A stretch of 62,771 nt of DNA from Isosphaeraceae bacterium (GTDB lineage: Bacteria; Planctomycetota; Planctomycetia; Isosphaerales; Isosphaeraceae): positions 1 through 62,771 of the forward strand of contig JAJPJC010000071.1 in the NCBI GenBank assembly GCA_021324445.1, given 5' to 3'. Positions within the stretch are counted from its first letter, which is position 1. Each line of letters opens with the position of its first letter. The notes under the pieces are model-generated. The model did not search any database. It saw nothing but the letters and a program-made list of their open reading frames with translations, and was not told the DNA's origin. Made by a program: the position numbers and the translations under genes. Of the stretch, positions 27,311 through 37,207 are shown in pieces.

Positions 27311-30300
27311 GGCTGGCTGAAGCCCGCCAGGGGGTGGGGCGTCCGATCGCCCTCACGGAGCCGGTAGCCCGTGCCGGCGGGCAGGTCGGTCCAGCGCTCC
27401 ACCTGCCCCGCGGGCCAGCGGACTTCGACCGACTCGATGCGGTTGCTGCGGCCGAGCCCGAAGTGGAGCCGCGGGTCGTTGGCCGATTGATAGCTGCCGC
27501 CGCCGAGCCGCGGGGCGACCTGGCGCCAGCCGCCCGCGGTGACCGTGACGCGGGCCCCGACGCCATCGCGGTTGGACTTCGTCCCCTCCAGGAGGATGGT
27601 CACGAAGCGGCCGACCCGCTCGCTCCGATTGTGGAAATAGGCCAGGGGTTCATTCTGGGCCAGGATCACGGCATCGCACCGGCCATCGTTGTCCAGGTCG
27701 CCGGCGGCCAGGCCGCGGCCGACTCGGGGCACTTCCCAGGGCGGGCCGGCCTGGCTCGAGATGTCCACCAGCCGGCCGTCGGACCGGTTCTGGTAGAGTC
27801 GCGCCGGCATGGCATAAGGGTAGAACGGCCGGTTGTCGTTGACGTGCCCGTTGGCGATGATCACGTCGCGAAGGCCGGCATTGGCAACATCCGCCAGCAC
27901 GATGCCAAAGCCCAGCAAGTAGCGGGTGGCCAGCCCGAGCCCCGAGGCGTTGCTCCGATCGGCGAACAGACCCTGGCCCAGGTTCTGGTAGTACGTGGTC
28001 CCCTCACCGTAGAAGTTGGTCACCAGCAGATCGGGCCGGCCGTCGCCATCCAGGTCGCCGCAGGCGATGCCCATGCCGGCCTGGTAGCCACCCGAAGCGT
28101 TCCCCGCTACACCGGCCTGCAGAGCGACATCCTCGAACCGGAACTGCCCCTGATTGCGGAAGAGATAATTGGCCGTGCCGTCGTTGGCCACGTAGAGGTC
28201 GATGCGACCGTCGTCGTCGAGGTCGGCGGCGACCACACCCAGGCCGCGGCCGCCGCGATCCAGGATCCCGGCCTCGGCCGTGACGTCGATGAACCGGCCG
28301 CCGTCGTTGCGGAAGAGATGGTCCGGCGCCGGCTCGACCTTGCTGGGGTCGCAGTAGAAATACTCGCCGTGGTCGCTCAAGCAGAGCCGGGGATGGTCCG
28401 GGTCCCAGATCATGTAGTGGCAGACATATAAGTCCAGGTCGCCATCGTTGTCCAGGTCGGCGAAGGCCGCCGAGGTCGGATTGTCGCGACGGCCCGCCAG
28501 CCCCGTGCGCGCCGTCACATCCGCGAAGGTCCCGTCGCCGCGGTTGCGGTACAGCGCATAGCGCTCCAGTCGGGTCACGAACAGGTCGGGGTGGCCGTCG
28601 TTGTCATAGTCCCCCACGGTCACGCCCAACCCATAGCCCTGCCCCCAGGCGATCGCGGCGAGCTGGGAGCACTCGGTCACATCCTCGAAGGTCCCGTCCC
28701 CGCGATTGCGGAAGAGCCGGTCGCCCGGCGAGGGATTGGCCGCCGCGCCCTCGCCCGGCCACCTCCGCAGCGCTCCGCCCTGAACGCAGTAGACGTCGAC
28801 CCAGCCATCGCCATCGTAGTCGAGCAGACCCACGCCTCCGGACATCGTCTCGGGCAACTGGCGCAAGGGTGTCTGGCCGTTGTCAAAAGCGAACCGGAGA
28901 CCGACCGACTCGGCGTCGTCGACGAAGGCGGGAGTCGACCCGCCAGGCTGGTCGATTGCCGGAGTGGCTCCGACCGCAGTGGGACGATCCCTGAGCGCGC
29001 CGGCCGCGAATCGGGTGCGCAGGTCGGCCAGGGAATCGGCCAGCATCCGGGTGGTGGTCCGGGCTCCTTCCTGGAGCTCGCGGGCATAGGGCGCCGACAA
29101 GGCGACGGCTCGCTCGCTCAGACTGGGTGGCAACGGCGAGGAATTGCCGGCGTCGGGGTGCTGCCCTGAGGTGGGACTGTTGATGCCCGGACCGGCCGCG
29201 GCGGCGAGGGCCCAACCCTGGGCGTCGAAGGAGCGGTGGAGTGCGCGGGCCAGCTCGGCCAATTCCTGGATGTAGTCGGCCAGGGAGTCGAAGAGGATGA
29301 TCTTGCGGAACCGGTCCTGCGCGCGATCGAGCGCGGCCTTGCGGTGGCGGAGCTGTTCCGCCTCGGCTGTCTGTCCGGACTGATACGCCAGGACGGCGAG
29401 CCGCTCCAGCGCCTGCGTGTCGCCCGGCGCGTCCTGGAGCAGGGCGGTCAACTCGCGGCGCTCCAGAGATGGCTCGCCCAGGCGAGCGGCCAGCCAGGCC
29501 CGCAGCGCATGGATCGCGGCGGCGTCGAAGCGGTCAGCCGGCACATGGTCAACGGCCTTCCAGAAGCCCTCGGTATCGTGGGTCGTCATGGCCAGGTCGA
29601 GCCGCGCTCGCCAGACCACGGGATCGTTCGGCCGCCGCTGGAGGCAGCGATCGAGCCACGCCGCGGCGACGGCGAAGCGGCCGGCCATGAGGGCCAGGTT
29701 CGCCCGGCCCAGCCAGACTCGGTCGTCCTGGTCGTCGGCCTTCTCCAGGGCGAGCTCCAGGGCCTCGGCCGGGATCGGCGAGTGATCGAGCAGAAACAGC
29801 TCCTTGAGCACGCCGACGGGGTCCGGCGCCCGGCACCAGGAGGCGCGGAGCACGCGACGAATATCGTCCATGCGCCCTTCGAACCGGTAGAGCCGGCTCA
29901 GGGCGCGCTCGAGTTCATACCGATCGGCCCGGGACAGGTCCGCCCGGGACAGGGCGGTGAGCAAGACCTCCTCGGCCGGCGTGTACCGCCCCATGTTGAT
30001 CGAGTGGGTGGCGCGGAGCAGTGCGGCCCGCGCGAAGTACGGGCTGGCTGGGGGAATCCGGGCCCAGACGGCCAGCGCGGTCTGCCGGCGACCGCGCCCG
30101 GCCTCACTCTCCCCCAGGAGGAGCAGCACCTCGCCGTCATTGGCCCACAGATCAGCCAGCCGGGTCAACCGCTGGTGTGCCGCCCCGAACCGCTGGGCCT
30201 TGAGGGCCGCGCGCGCCTGGGCCAATTCCAGCCGCCGCGACCGCGCGCTCAGCCAGACCGAGCCGCCAGCCGCGGCCGCGGCCACGATCACCACACCCAC

Positions 30301-30342
30301 AACCACCACGCCCCAGCGAACGAAACCCCGGCTCTCGGTCAT
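27298..30342 (-). CDS. CRTAC1-family protein with N-terminal TPR region
   Basis: This 1014-aa protein begins with one membrane anchor (about residues 8-28). About 440 residues of TPR-like helical repeats follow (RLELAQARAALKAQRFGAAH, YTPAEEVLLTALSRADLSRA). Then comes a beta-propeller of FG-GAP/VCBS repeats with calcium-type loops (DYDGDGWVDVYC, DYDNDGHPDLFV, DLDNDGDLDLYV, DLDDDGRIDLYV) and a terminal ASPIC/UnbV domain (TKSNRDGVGARVTVTAGG, LGRSNRIESVEVRWPAGQ). The function is unknown; extracellular scaffolding or adhesion is likely. It is a close paralogue of the protein at 53165. ATG at 30342 is preferred over GTG at 30366. It is divergent from the multiheme cytochrome gene. Confidence 0.9.
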   Translation of the reverse strand: MTESRGFVRWGVVVVGVVIVAAAAAGGSVWLSARSRRLELAQARAALKAQRFGAAHQRLTRLADLWANDGEVLLLLGESEAGRGRRQTALAVWARIPPASPYFARAALLRATHSINMGRYTPAEEVLLTALSRADLSRADRYELERALSRLYRFEGRMDDIRRVLRASWCRAPDPVGVLKELFLLDHSPIPAEALELALEKADDQDDRVWLGRANLALMAGRFAVAAAWLDRCLQRRPNDPVVWRARLDLAMTTHDTEGFWKAVDHVPADRFDAAAIHALRAWLAARLGEPSLERRELTALLQDAPGDTQALERLAVLAYQSGQTAEAEQLRHRKAALDRAQDRFRKIILFDSLADYIQELAELARALHRSFDAQGWALAAAAGPGINSPTSGQHPDAGNSSPLPPSLSERAVALSAPYARELQEGARTTTRMLADSLADLRTRFAAGALRDRPTAVGATPAIDQPGGSTPAFVDDAESVGLRFAFDNGQTPLRQLPETMSGGVGLLDYDGDGWVDVYCVQGGALRRWPGEGAAANPSPGDRLFRNRGDGTFEDVTECSQLAAIAWGQGYGLGVTVGDYDNDGHPDLFVTRLERYALYRNRGDGTFADVTARTGLAGRRDNPTSAAFADLDNDGDLDLYVCHYMIWDPDHPRLCLSDHGEYFYCDPSKVEPAPDHLFRNDGGRFIDVTAEAGILDRGGRGLGVVAADLDDDGRIDLYVANDGTANYLFRNQGQFRFEDVALQAGVAGNASGGYQAGMGIACGDLDGDGRPDLLVTNFYGEGTTYYQNLGQGLFADRSNASGLGLATRYLLGFGIVLADVANAGLRDVIIANGHVNDNRPFYPYAMPARLYQNRSDGRLVDISSQAGPPWEVPRVGRGLAAGDLDNDGRCDAVILAQNEPLAYFHNRSERVGRFVTILLEGTKSNRDGVGARVTVTAGGWRQVAPRLGGGSYQSANDPRLHFGLGRSNRIESVEVRWPAGQVERWTDLPAGTGYRLREGDRTPHPLAGFSQPRLP

Positions 30343-30603
30343 CCCGCGATCGCTCCGGCCAGGCACCAGATCGCTCCTCCCGCCCAGGAAGGAATCGATA
30401 TCGCCCCCCCTATCTTTGCGGGACCGGCCGGTCGCGGCAAGCGGCGCGGCCGGCCCAGGGCCACAGACGCGAACCGGGATCGCCCGCGGCCTGGGATTGG
30501 CAACGACTCCCCTCTCCCCGTATCCTGGCTCCCGGAGCAGCGCGGGTCTGCTGAGCTTGCCGACCAGGGTCAGCTCTCCTGCGCCGCTCGAGGACCGTCA
30601 CGA

Positions 30604-31935
30604 ATGACCGGCTTGATGGCTCGCCAAGAGACCGGTGGACCCGATCCGAAACACCAGCGCGGCGCGGTCTCCCCGCGCCGGGCGGGGATGGTCATCGCCC
30701 TCGGCCTGGCGGCGACCGCGGCGGCGGCACTCTGGGTCGCGGTCACGGCGGGACGCACTCGGCCCGTAACCGGGCGATTGCGGAACGTGCGGCTGCTCAC
30801 CTTCGATCGGCCGTTTCCCGAAGGCGGGCGGTTTGCGTCGGACCCCTACATCGGCTCGCACGTCTGTGCGGAATGCCATCCGGGTGAGGCGGCGCTCCAT
30901 TCCCGATCCGGCCACGCCCTGACGTTGCGGCCGGCCGCGCGGCGGGCCCTGTCGCGCCGGCTGGACGGGACGTCCGTCGCCGACCCCGAGCTGCCGGACG
31001 TGCGCTGGAGCTATCGCTATGCAGACGGGCGATTGTCCATCGCGCGCCGAACGCCCAACCAGGTGGAGGAATGCATCGCGGAGTATGCGTTCGGATCGGG
31101 CCATCATGCCACGACGTTCGTGAGCGTCATCGACCCCGTGGTCCCGGCCATCCTGGAGCATCGGCTCAGCTACTATACGCGCGATGGTGTGCTGGCCCTC
31201 ACGCCCGGCCATGAGACGAAGCCTCCGCCGCCGGGGCTGACGCCCCATGGCGGCGTTCCCCCCCCGCGCGACGCCCGCGCCTGTTTCGGCTGCCACGCGA
31301 CCCAGGTTTCCGCCCGCGGCAGCCCGGGGATCGACGAGGCGATGATGATTCCCAACATCTCGTGCGAGCGGTGCCACGGCCCGGGACGGGCCCACGTCGC
31401 GGCGGCGCGTCGGGGCGCCCCGGAGTCCCAGCTCGCACTCCCGTTCGGTCCGGACCGGTGGACCGCGCCGGATCTCCTGAAGTTCTGCGGGACGTGCCAC
31501 CGTCATCCCTCGGGACCCCGCCCCGAGCAGATCCGGCCCGACGATCCCAACCTGGCCCGGTTCCAACCGATCGGGCTGATGCAATCGGCGTGCTACCGTC
31601 AGAGCCAGGGGGCACTCAGTTGCGTCACGTGCCACGATCCTCATGCTCGGGCATCCTCACGGCGCGCGGAATACGACGCGGTCTGTCTCGAGTGTCATGG
31701 TGGACCTGCCGGATCAGGCGGATCGGCCCGGAGCCTGGCGAGACCCGGGGCGGTTTGTCCGGTGTCGCCCCGGCAGCGGTGCGTCGAATGCCACATGCCC
31801 CAGGTCGGGGTCGACGCGGGCCGGCATATTCTCCTCAGCGACCACTGGATCCGGATTCGCCGGGAGGCCCAGTCCACCGCGGAGTCGGGCACCGCGGTCT
31901 CGAACACCCACGCCCGGGTTCCCCATGATCCGTGA
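30604..31935 (+). CDS. Membrane-anchored seven-heme cytochrome c
   Basis: This 443-aa protein has an N-terminal membrane anchor (about residues 28-50: AGMVIALGLAATAAAALWVA). Seven CxxCH sites follow in order: CAECH, CFGCH, CERCH, CGTCH, CVTCH, CLECH and CVECH. Spacing and surroundings (SGHALTLRPAARRALSR, SCVTCHDPHARASSRRAEYD, RCVECHMPQV) match the planctomycete multiheme family that often carries a TPR tail; no tail is present here. It probably transfers electrons on the outside of the cytoplasmic membrane, where c-type hemes are attached. The start at 30604 is chosen by context, because the frame is open for 450 codons upstream as the complement of the CRTAC1 gene. It ends 13 bp from a convergent gene. 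Confidence 0.9.
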   Translation: MTGLMARQETGGPDPKHQRGAVSPRRAGMVIALGLAATAAAALWVAVTAGRTRPVTGRLRNVRLLTFDRPFPEGGRFASDPYIGSHVCAECHPGEAALHSRSGHALTLRPAARRALSRRLDGTSVADPELPDVRWSYRYADGRLSIARRTPNQVEECIAEYAFGSGHHATTFVSVIDPVVPAILEHRLSYYTRDGVLALTPGHETKPPPPGLTPHGGVPPPRDARACFGCHATQVSARGSPGIDEAMMIPNISCERCHGPGRAHVAAARRGAPESQLALPFGPDRWTAPDLLKFCGTCHRHPSGPRPEQIRPDDPNLARFQPIGLMQSACYRQSQGALSCVTCHDPHARASSRRAEYDAVCLECHGGPAGSGGSARSLARPGAVCPVSPRQRCVECHMPQVGVDAGRHILLSDHWIRIRREAQSTAESGTAVSNTHARVPHDP

Positions 31936-31948
31936 GCGTTTCGGCCGT

Positions 31949-34900
31949 TCACCGGTCCGACTCGGGTGGTGCGGCCAGGGTCTGGAGGCCCTCGAGGAAC
32001 GCGGTTTGGGCCAGGGTGAGACGCCGTCGCAGTCCCTCCCGGCAGTCGGCCAGAGTTTCCGCGCGCTCGCCGCGCTGGGTATGTAGGAGAGCCAGTCCGA
32101 ACCAGGCTTCGCCCAGGTCCGGGTCGAGCGCGAGGGCGGCGCGATAGGTCGTCTCGGCGGTCGCGTAGTCGAGGGCGGCCAGCGCGGCGGTGGCGAGCCG
32201 GGCGAGTCGCAAGGCGGGTGACGGCGGATGGTCGGCGTGCTCCCAGATCCGGCGCGCATCCGCCGGGCGACCCAGGTGCAGCAGCGTCGTGGCGATGCGG
32301 TCACACGTCGGCCACTCGGGGATGATTCCGCGGTCCTCGGCCTCCGCAAACAAGCGGACGGCCGCCTCGGCACGGCCCTGCCGAAGCAAGCCAGCTACGG
32401 CGCGGGACAGACCGGCGCGGCCTTCGCGGTCCCACCCCACGGGCAGCCGTTCCCCTTCGGGTTCGACCGGGAATCTCTCCCGATCGGCATCGGCGTCAGG
32501 CACTGCGGCTGTCCGGGCGCGGTGCAGCCGATCGGCCACGGCGCGCTCGGCGTCGCTCATCTGCCGGACCTGGAACGCTCGTGAGAGTAAATCCAGGGCC
32601 AGGATCTCCCCAGCGTCGAGCTCCAGGGCCCGGCAGCAGCAGAAGGTCGCCTGCGCCGGTAAGAGGCCGGTCGCAGGGTCCCAGGGATCGCTCGGGCCGG
32701 GTGGAGGGACCGTCAGGTCGGGGATCATGTCCCAGCAGGCGGTGGCCAGCGAGGTCCACGGGCCCGCGGCGGTCGGATCAACGGCGATCGCCTGCCGGAG
32801 ACGGTCGCTGGCCAGCAGCAGGAGCGCCAGGGGGAGCTGCCAGCGGTCCCCGGACCGATACCGGAGCACAGAAGACAAGTCGATCAGGGCCCGGGCCTCG
32901 GCCAGTCCCCACGGCGACGGCGGCACAGCCCGCCGCGCCGGGTCGTGCGCCTGGAAGTGCCGCGCCGCGAAGTTGACGCTGGGGAACCCCGCCGTGAGGT
33001 CGCGCCGGCCCCGCGTCACGAAAACCGAGGCGACCGCATCGTAGTAGAGACAGCGCCAGTCGGGATCGGCCAGCAGGGTCGCCTCGGCGCCGACGTCGGC
33101 TTGGTGGTGGAGCAGGATCAAGGGATCGCCCATCCGCCGCACGGCCTCGGCCCAGCCGGGCCGGCCTTCGTTGAGCATATGTTCCAATCGAACGTAAGTT
33201 TCGAACGTCGCGGGGCGGGGCACTTCGAGGCGGCCATCCAGGAACGGCTTGCGCGCGGGCGCGTTGTGGAACACGTAGACCCCGGCCGAGCCAAGTTCGT
33301 AAACCAAGGCCCGATCCGGCAGGCCCGGGCGGCCGGCGAACCGGGCGGCCTCGTGGGGGTAGGCCAGCGGCGCCTCGCGCAGGCCGAACCGCCGTGGCTC
33401 GCCGGTGGCGCGGAAGAACCGGCCGGAGACGATCGTGAAGATCCCCAGCCCCACCAGGGCCGCCAGCGCGACCCGCGCCGCCAGGCCGGCCGCGGGCCAG
33501 GCGCCGGGCCGGCGCCGACCGGCGGGGAGCTCGGCCGAGAGCTCCGCGGCCCATTCCGCGAGGTTGCAGGCGAGCACGAAGCCGGCCACCAGCGCGAAGA
33601 GGCTGATGTTGCGGAATGCCTGGAGGGCGAGATAACCAAACGCCGCCACCAGGACCATCCGGAACAGCCGCGCGCCGGCGCGGAGGGCCAGGCCGGCCGC
33701 CGCGACGCCCAGGACCGCTGTCGCCGCACCCAGGACCGGCGCGCCGGGCCCCGGCACGCCGAGCCACGCCGCCGGGCCGGGCTCGGGTCCCAGCAGATAA
33801 GCCCGCAGTCCGATGATCCACAGCGCCTCGGCCACGCCGCCCAGCGCCGCCAACGACGCGCCCGGTCGGGATGACCGAACCAATCCGGCCCCGCCCAGGG
33901 TCCCCAGCACGACCAGGCCGATCGGGGCCAGCCGCCCGAGCCGGAGCATCCAGCCAGGGGTCCCCAAGCCGGGGAAACCCAGGACACACGCCAGCACCAT
34001 GGCTGCGGCCAGGACGAAGGCGCCGAACCAGGCCAGAGCCCGCGCGGGGCTCGCTCCGAGGGAGGCCGCTGGACCCGCCGCAAGGCGGCCGGCCCGCCAG
34101 ATGGCCGGCACCATGAAGCTCAGCGGCACCGCCCAGAACAAGAAGCATTCGGCCCGGAAGTAGGGGTTGCCCGACAGGGCCAGGCCCTGCTTCTGCACGA
34201 GCTCCCGCAGATCCAGGATCTCCGAAATATAAGATTTGTACAATCCGCCCCAGCTTGTGATCTTGGCGAACAGCTCCAGGGGGAAGATCGCCCCGCGCAG
34301 TCCGTAGGGGTTGGCCAGGCAGGCGACGCCGACCGCCGCCGCAGCGCCCCCGATGTGTCCCCACCCGCGTTTCCCCCAGGGCGGCTCCTCCGGGTGGGCG
34401 GCCGAATGCCGGCGCGGCGATCCGGCCAGCCGGTCGATCAGGTAGACACCCAGGATGATCGGGCCCAGCACGAAGAGCCCGTGCGCGTTGACCCAGAACA
34501 CCTGGATGACGGGCAGCACCCAGGCCAGTGCCGGAGTGCCATCGGTCCGCAACAGGACCGCCAGGTAGAGCGCCACCCCCAGGAGCGACACCAGCTCGGG
34601 ACGCGGGACGAACCGCGTGCTCATCACGACCAGCGCCGGCAGCCAGCAGGCCGCCACGACCCAGCTCGGCCACCGGCGATCGCGGGCGGTCACGACGACC
34701 AGAAGCACCGCCGCGCACGCCGCCGAGGCCATCAGGATCATGCCCGGCACCCCACCGGCCGCGAAGGCCGCGGCCAGGATCACCTGGAACAGCCAGTGCA
34801 GGTCGACCCAGGGGCGATCCGCCGAGGCGAACGTGAACGGGTCGCGCGTGGGGACCGCGCGGTGCTCCCAGATCCACTGACCGGCGCGCACGTGCCACCA

Positions 34901-35023
34901 GACGTCGGGGTCGTACAACTCCTGGCAGCCCAGCGCGAAGGCGGCTAGGACCATGAGCAGGAGCAAGACACCGTCGGCCAGGCGTCGTGTGCGGACGAAG
35001 GGTTCGAGGGTCGTCGGCTCCAT
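31949..35023 (-). CDS. Polytopic membrane protein (GT-C-like) with C-terminal TPR domain
   Basis: This 1024-aa protein contains about 10-12 hydrophobic segments in residues 15-530 (LADGVLLLLMVLAAFALGCQ, VPGMILMASAACAAVLLVVV, ALAWFGAFVLAAAMVLACVL). A DxxW motif lies in the first external loop (YDPDVWWHVRAG). This arrangement resembles GT-C membrane glycosyltransferases, but no decisive catalytic signature is visible. A soluble part follows (ALVYELGSAGVYVFHNAPAR, PFLDGRLEVPR), then TPR-like repeats near 860-1010 (AALDYATAETTYRAALALDP). It is related to many planctomycete 'tetratricopeptide repeat' membrane proteins of unknown role. It faces the cytochrome gene, and its position suggests a role in building or glycosylating the exported proteins of the cluster. 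Confidence 0.78.
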   Translation of the reverse strand: MEPTTLEPFVRTRRLADGVLLLLMVLAAFALGCQELYDPDVWWHVRAGQWIWEHRAVPTRDPFTFASADRPWVDLHWLFQVILAAAFAAGGVPGMILMASAACAAVLLVVVTARDRRWPSWVVAACWLPALVVMSTRFVPRPELVSLLGVALYLAVLLRTDGTPALAWVLPVIQVFWVNAHGLFVLGPIILGVYLIDRLAGSPRRHSAAHPEEPPWGKRGWGHIGGAAAAVGVACLANPYGLRGAIFPLELFAKITSWGGLYKSYISEILDLRELVQKQGLALSGNPYFRAECFLFWAVPLSFMVPAIWRAGRLAAGPAASLGASPARALAWFGAFVLAAAMVLACVLGFPGLGTPGWMLRLGRLAPIGLVVLGTLGGAGLVRSSRPGASLAALGGVAEALWIIGLRAYLLGPEPGPAAWLGVPGPGAPVLGAATAVLGVAAAGLALRAGARLFRMVLVAAFGYLALQAFRNISLFALVAGFVLACNLAEWAAELSAELPAGRRRPGAWPAAGLAARVALAALVGLGIFTIVSGRFFRATGEPRRFGLREAPLAYPHEAARFAGRPGLPDRALVYELGSAGVYVFHNAPARKPFLDGRLEVPRPATFETYVRLEHMLNEGRPGWAEAVRRMGDPLILLHHQADVGAEATLLADPDWRCLYYDAVASVFVTRGRRDLTAGFPSVNFAARHFQAHDPARRAVPPSPWGLAEARALIDLSSVLRYRSGDRWQLPLALLLLASDRLRQAIAVDPTAAGPWTSLATACWDMIPDLTVPPPGPSDPWDPATGLLPAQATFCCCRALELDAGEILALDLLSRAFQVRQMSDAERAVADRLHRARTAAVPDADADRERFPVEPEGERLPVGWDREGRAGLSRAVAGLLRQGRAEAAVRLFAEAEDRGIIPEWPTCDRIATTLLHLGRPADARRIWEHADHPPSPALRLARLATAALAALDYATAETTYRAALALDPDLGEAWFGLALLHTQRGERAETLADCREGLRRRLTLAQTAFLEGLQTLAAPPESDR

Positions 35024-35483
35024 GGGCGATCCCCGATCAAGAGGATAGGTAGATTATCGTCGCCGTAACCTCATGTCCGAAAGGGGATATCGCTTGCACC
35101 GAGTGACGCGGCGCTGCCACCGCCGGCAGGCTTGCACCGCGATTCGACATCTCTGGAAACTCCGGCGCGGCGCGGCGCGGGAGACCCCGGCGGACGTCCC
35201 GGTCCCGACAGGACGAAAGAATTCGGCGCGAAACCGGCACCAGTGACACCTCCTGAACGCTGCGTAAAGAAGGTCAGGCCGATTCAGGCCCCCGTAACTC
35301 GTCCGTGGCGAGGGGAGCGCGAGTCTCCCCTACAAAAAAGGGAGTTTCCGGAACTTGTGAGGCGGGCTTTGCTGCAAGCTGGCTCAGGAAAAAACCTGGA
35401 TTGTCTTTGCGCAGCGATCAGTAAACTCGTGTTACCGGGCCGGCCGAAAGCCGCTCAAATATGCGAGACGCCGGGCTAGGCTC
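35024..35483. other. Intergenic region upstream of the first DUF1559 gene
   Basis: About 460 bp without a gene. It holds a 7-bp hairpin at 35311-35331 (AGGGGAG, 7-nt loop, CTCCCCT) of a kind that recurs in such genomes, and probably the promoter of the membrane-protein gene running the other way. The promoter of the DUF1559 gene begins at 35484. Confidence 0.5.
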
Positions 35484-35543
35484 TTGCGAACCGGGTCGGA
35501 GATGGTACAACCGGAACAGGGTCCGATTGTTCTCATCACTCTC
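35484..35543 (+). promoter_or_regulatory. Predicted promoter and conserved leader of the first DUF1559 gene
   Basis: TTGCGA at 35484-35489, a 16-bp spacer and TACAAC at 35506-35511 form a sigma-70-like promoter. Seven nt later comes a block starting GGGTCCGATTG and containing CTCATC. The same arrangement occurs before the second DUF1559 gene (56312-56371) with nearly identical spacing, which supports a conserved regulatory unit. Confidence 0.6.
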
Positions 35544-35562
35544 CCCTGCGAGGTCGATGGTC

Positions 35563-36705
35563 ATGAGACTGACCAGACGCTTTCTCCGACACGGCTTCAC
35601 GCTGATCGAGTTGCTGGTGGTCATCGCCATCATTGCAGTGTTGATTGCATTACTCCTGCCGGCGGTCCAGGCGGCACGTGAGGCGGCGCGGCGGTCCCAA
35701 TGTACGAACAACCTCAAGCAGCTCGGGCTGGCCGTCCACAACTACCATTCGACGTACAATGTGCTGCCCGTCGAGATGTTGTGGCTGTCCGCGACGATGA
35801 CGACTTCCGGAACCAGCTGGGGCGGCTGGACTCAAAGCTGGCCGGTCTGCTTGCTGCCGAATCTGGAGCAGGGGCCCCTTTACAATGCCTTCAACTGCGA
35901 TTGGACGGTGGACGGCCCCCCCAATATGGTCACGGTCAGCGAGAATGCCCTGGCCGTGTTCCTCTGTCCCTCGGACAACCAGAAGCAGCGACCCAACTAT
36001 CCCTGGGCCCCCTCGAACTACGCCGGCAATTACGGGAATCCGGGGGTGATTTCCTGGAGTAGCGGGACGATCGTCCCGAATTTCACCTGCTCGACCACCA
36101 ACGCGATCCCGATCAACGGCTGGGGCGTCGGGACCTGCTGGTGGAGCGCCAACTCCAACTTCGGTTACTTTGGCTTGGAAGGCGTCACCGATGGCAGCTC
36201 GAACACGGCCCTCTTCAGCGAGAGGCTCACGGGCTGGTCCTCAGCCACCTCCCCGCTGCCCACGGCCGGCAGTGGGCCCAATGCCAAGCGCGGGATCTAC
36301 CTCTTGACCAACCTGCCCACCGATACGAGCAACGCCGATGTCGCGGGGGCGATCCAGGGGGTGCAGATCTGCAACAGCATGCCGGGCACCACGGTGGCCA
36401 ACGCCAATAGCTGGATGCTTGGGTTTGGATGGGCCGCGGGCTCGACCGTGTGGAACGTGGTCGCCAATCGCTACACCCATTACAATACGCCCAACAAGCT
36501 CACGTGCATCAACCCCAACGACACGGGTGGCCTCTGGGGAGGAGCCGATGGACTGGTGACGGCCACCAGCAACCACCCCGGCGGCGTCAATGTCTGCTTC
36601 ACGGATGGCTCGGTCCGGTTCGTGAAGGACTCGGTCGGGCTTCAGCCGTGGTGGGCCATCGGCTCCCGGAACGGGAGCGAAGTGCTCAGCAGCGACGCCT
36701 ACTGA
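35563..36705 (+). CDS. DUF1559 prepilin-like protein
   Basis: This 380-aa protein begins with a type IV prepilin leader: a short basic N-terminus, then [20 protein letters not shown] with cleavage expected after the Gly and methylation of the Phe. The hydrophobic helix continues into the DUF1559 domain ([20 protein letters not shown]), and the protein ends with [18 protein letters not shown], the usual C-terminal signature. These proteins are numerous in planctomycetes and are thought to be pseudopilins at the cell surface. ATG at 35563 is preferred over ATG at 35557 because GAGGT at 35550 is then 8 nt away. It is a close paralogue of 56390-57526. A small lipoprotein gene follows on the same strand. 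Confidence 0.93.
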   Translation: MRLTRRFLRHGFTLIELLVVIAIIAVLIALLLPAVQAAREAARRSQCTNNLKQLGLAVHNYHSTYNVLPVEMLWLSATMTTSGTSWGGWTQSWPVCLLPNLEQGPLYNAFNCDWTVDGPPNMVTVSENALAVFLCPSDNQKQRPNYPWAPSNYAGNYGNPGVISWSSGTIVPNFTCSTTNAIPINGWGVGTCWWSANSNFGYFGLEGVTDGSSNTALFSERLTGWSSATSPLPTAGSGPNAKRGIYLLTNLPTDTSNADVAGAIQGVQICNSMPGTTVANANSWMLGFGWAAGSTVWNVVANRYTHYNTPNKLTCINPNDTGGLWGGADGLVTATSNHPGGVNVCFTDGSVRFVKDSVGLQPWWAIGSRNGSEVLSSDAY

Positions 36706-36939
36706 GATCGTCCAGGGAGGGGCGTGGCGGGTTGCGGCGCGGGTGTTGATCCCTTGGGCACCGACCCACTCAACACCGCGGCCGGCAACCCGCATCCTCG
36801 ATTGGTGGCGGGCGTTCCCGCTCGGGATCAGCGCGGCTTTCGTCGTGCGCAGGTTGGAAGGACGACCAGAATCAACCAGGTGACTCGGAAGAAGCCGGTC
36901 GCCCCGAGTTCTCGGTCTCAACGGATCGGAGGGTGGTCA

Positions 36940-37200
36940 ATGAAGCGAAGCGTGCTGTGTGGACTGGGTCTCGGGTCGGCCGTGCTCGCGCTGGGACTGG
37001 TGGGCTGCGGCAGCGCCGGGATCGAGACGGGGATCCCCAACGACCCCAACCAGAAGGGCGTTCCGCTCGATCCGGCGTGGCTGAACATGAAGGACCGGAT
37101 GGGTGCCACCGCAGCCAAGAAGGCGGCTGCCAAAGCGGCCAAGGAGAAGGAGGCCAGGGGCAGCAGCGAAACACCGGCTGAGCCTGAGAAGAAGCCGTGA
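36940..37200 (+). CDS. Small lipoprotein linked to DUF1559
   Basis: This 86-aa protein has a lipoprotein signal with lipobox (LALGLVGC, Cys near residue 23) followed by GSAGIETGIPNDPNQKGVPL. The remainder is charged and ends in an Ala/Lys/Glu-rich tail. It would be attached to a membrane by its N-terminal lipid. The ATG at 36940 has GGAGGG just upstream. The paralogue at 57594 has the same lipobox and the same position after a DUF1559 gene, so the two families appear functionally linked. It ends 7 bp before the convergent CRTAC1 gene. Confidence 0.8.
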   Translation: MKRSVLCGLGLGSAVLALGLVGCGSAGIETGIPNDPNQKGVPLDPAWLNMKDRMGATAAKKAAAKAAKEKEARGSSETPAEPEKKP

Positions 37201-37207
37201 ACGGTCC

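Noticed and set aside
29236..30603. Upstream extension of the cytochrome frame
   Set aside because: This part is the complement of a TPR-CRTAC1 gene; the cytochrome's anchor starts at 30604.
35477..35489. A sigma-54 type promoter (GG/GC spacing)
   Set aside because: The distance between GG and GC is too short for a -24/-12 element; a TTGCGA/TACAAC sigma-70-like reading fits better.
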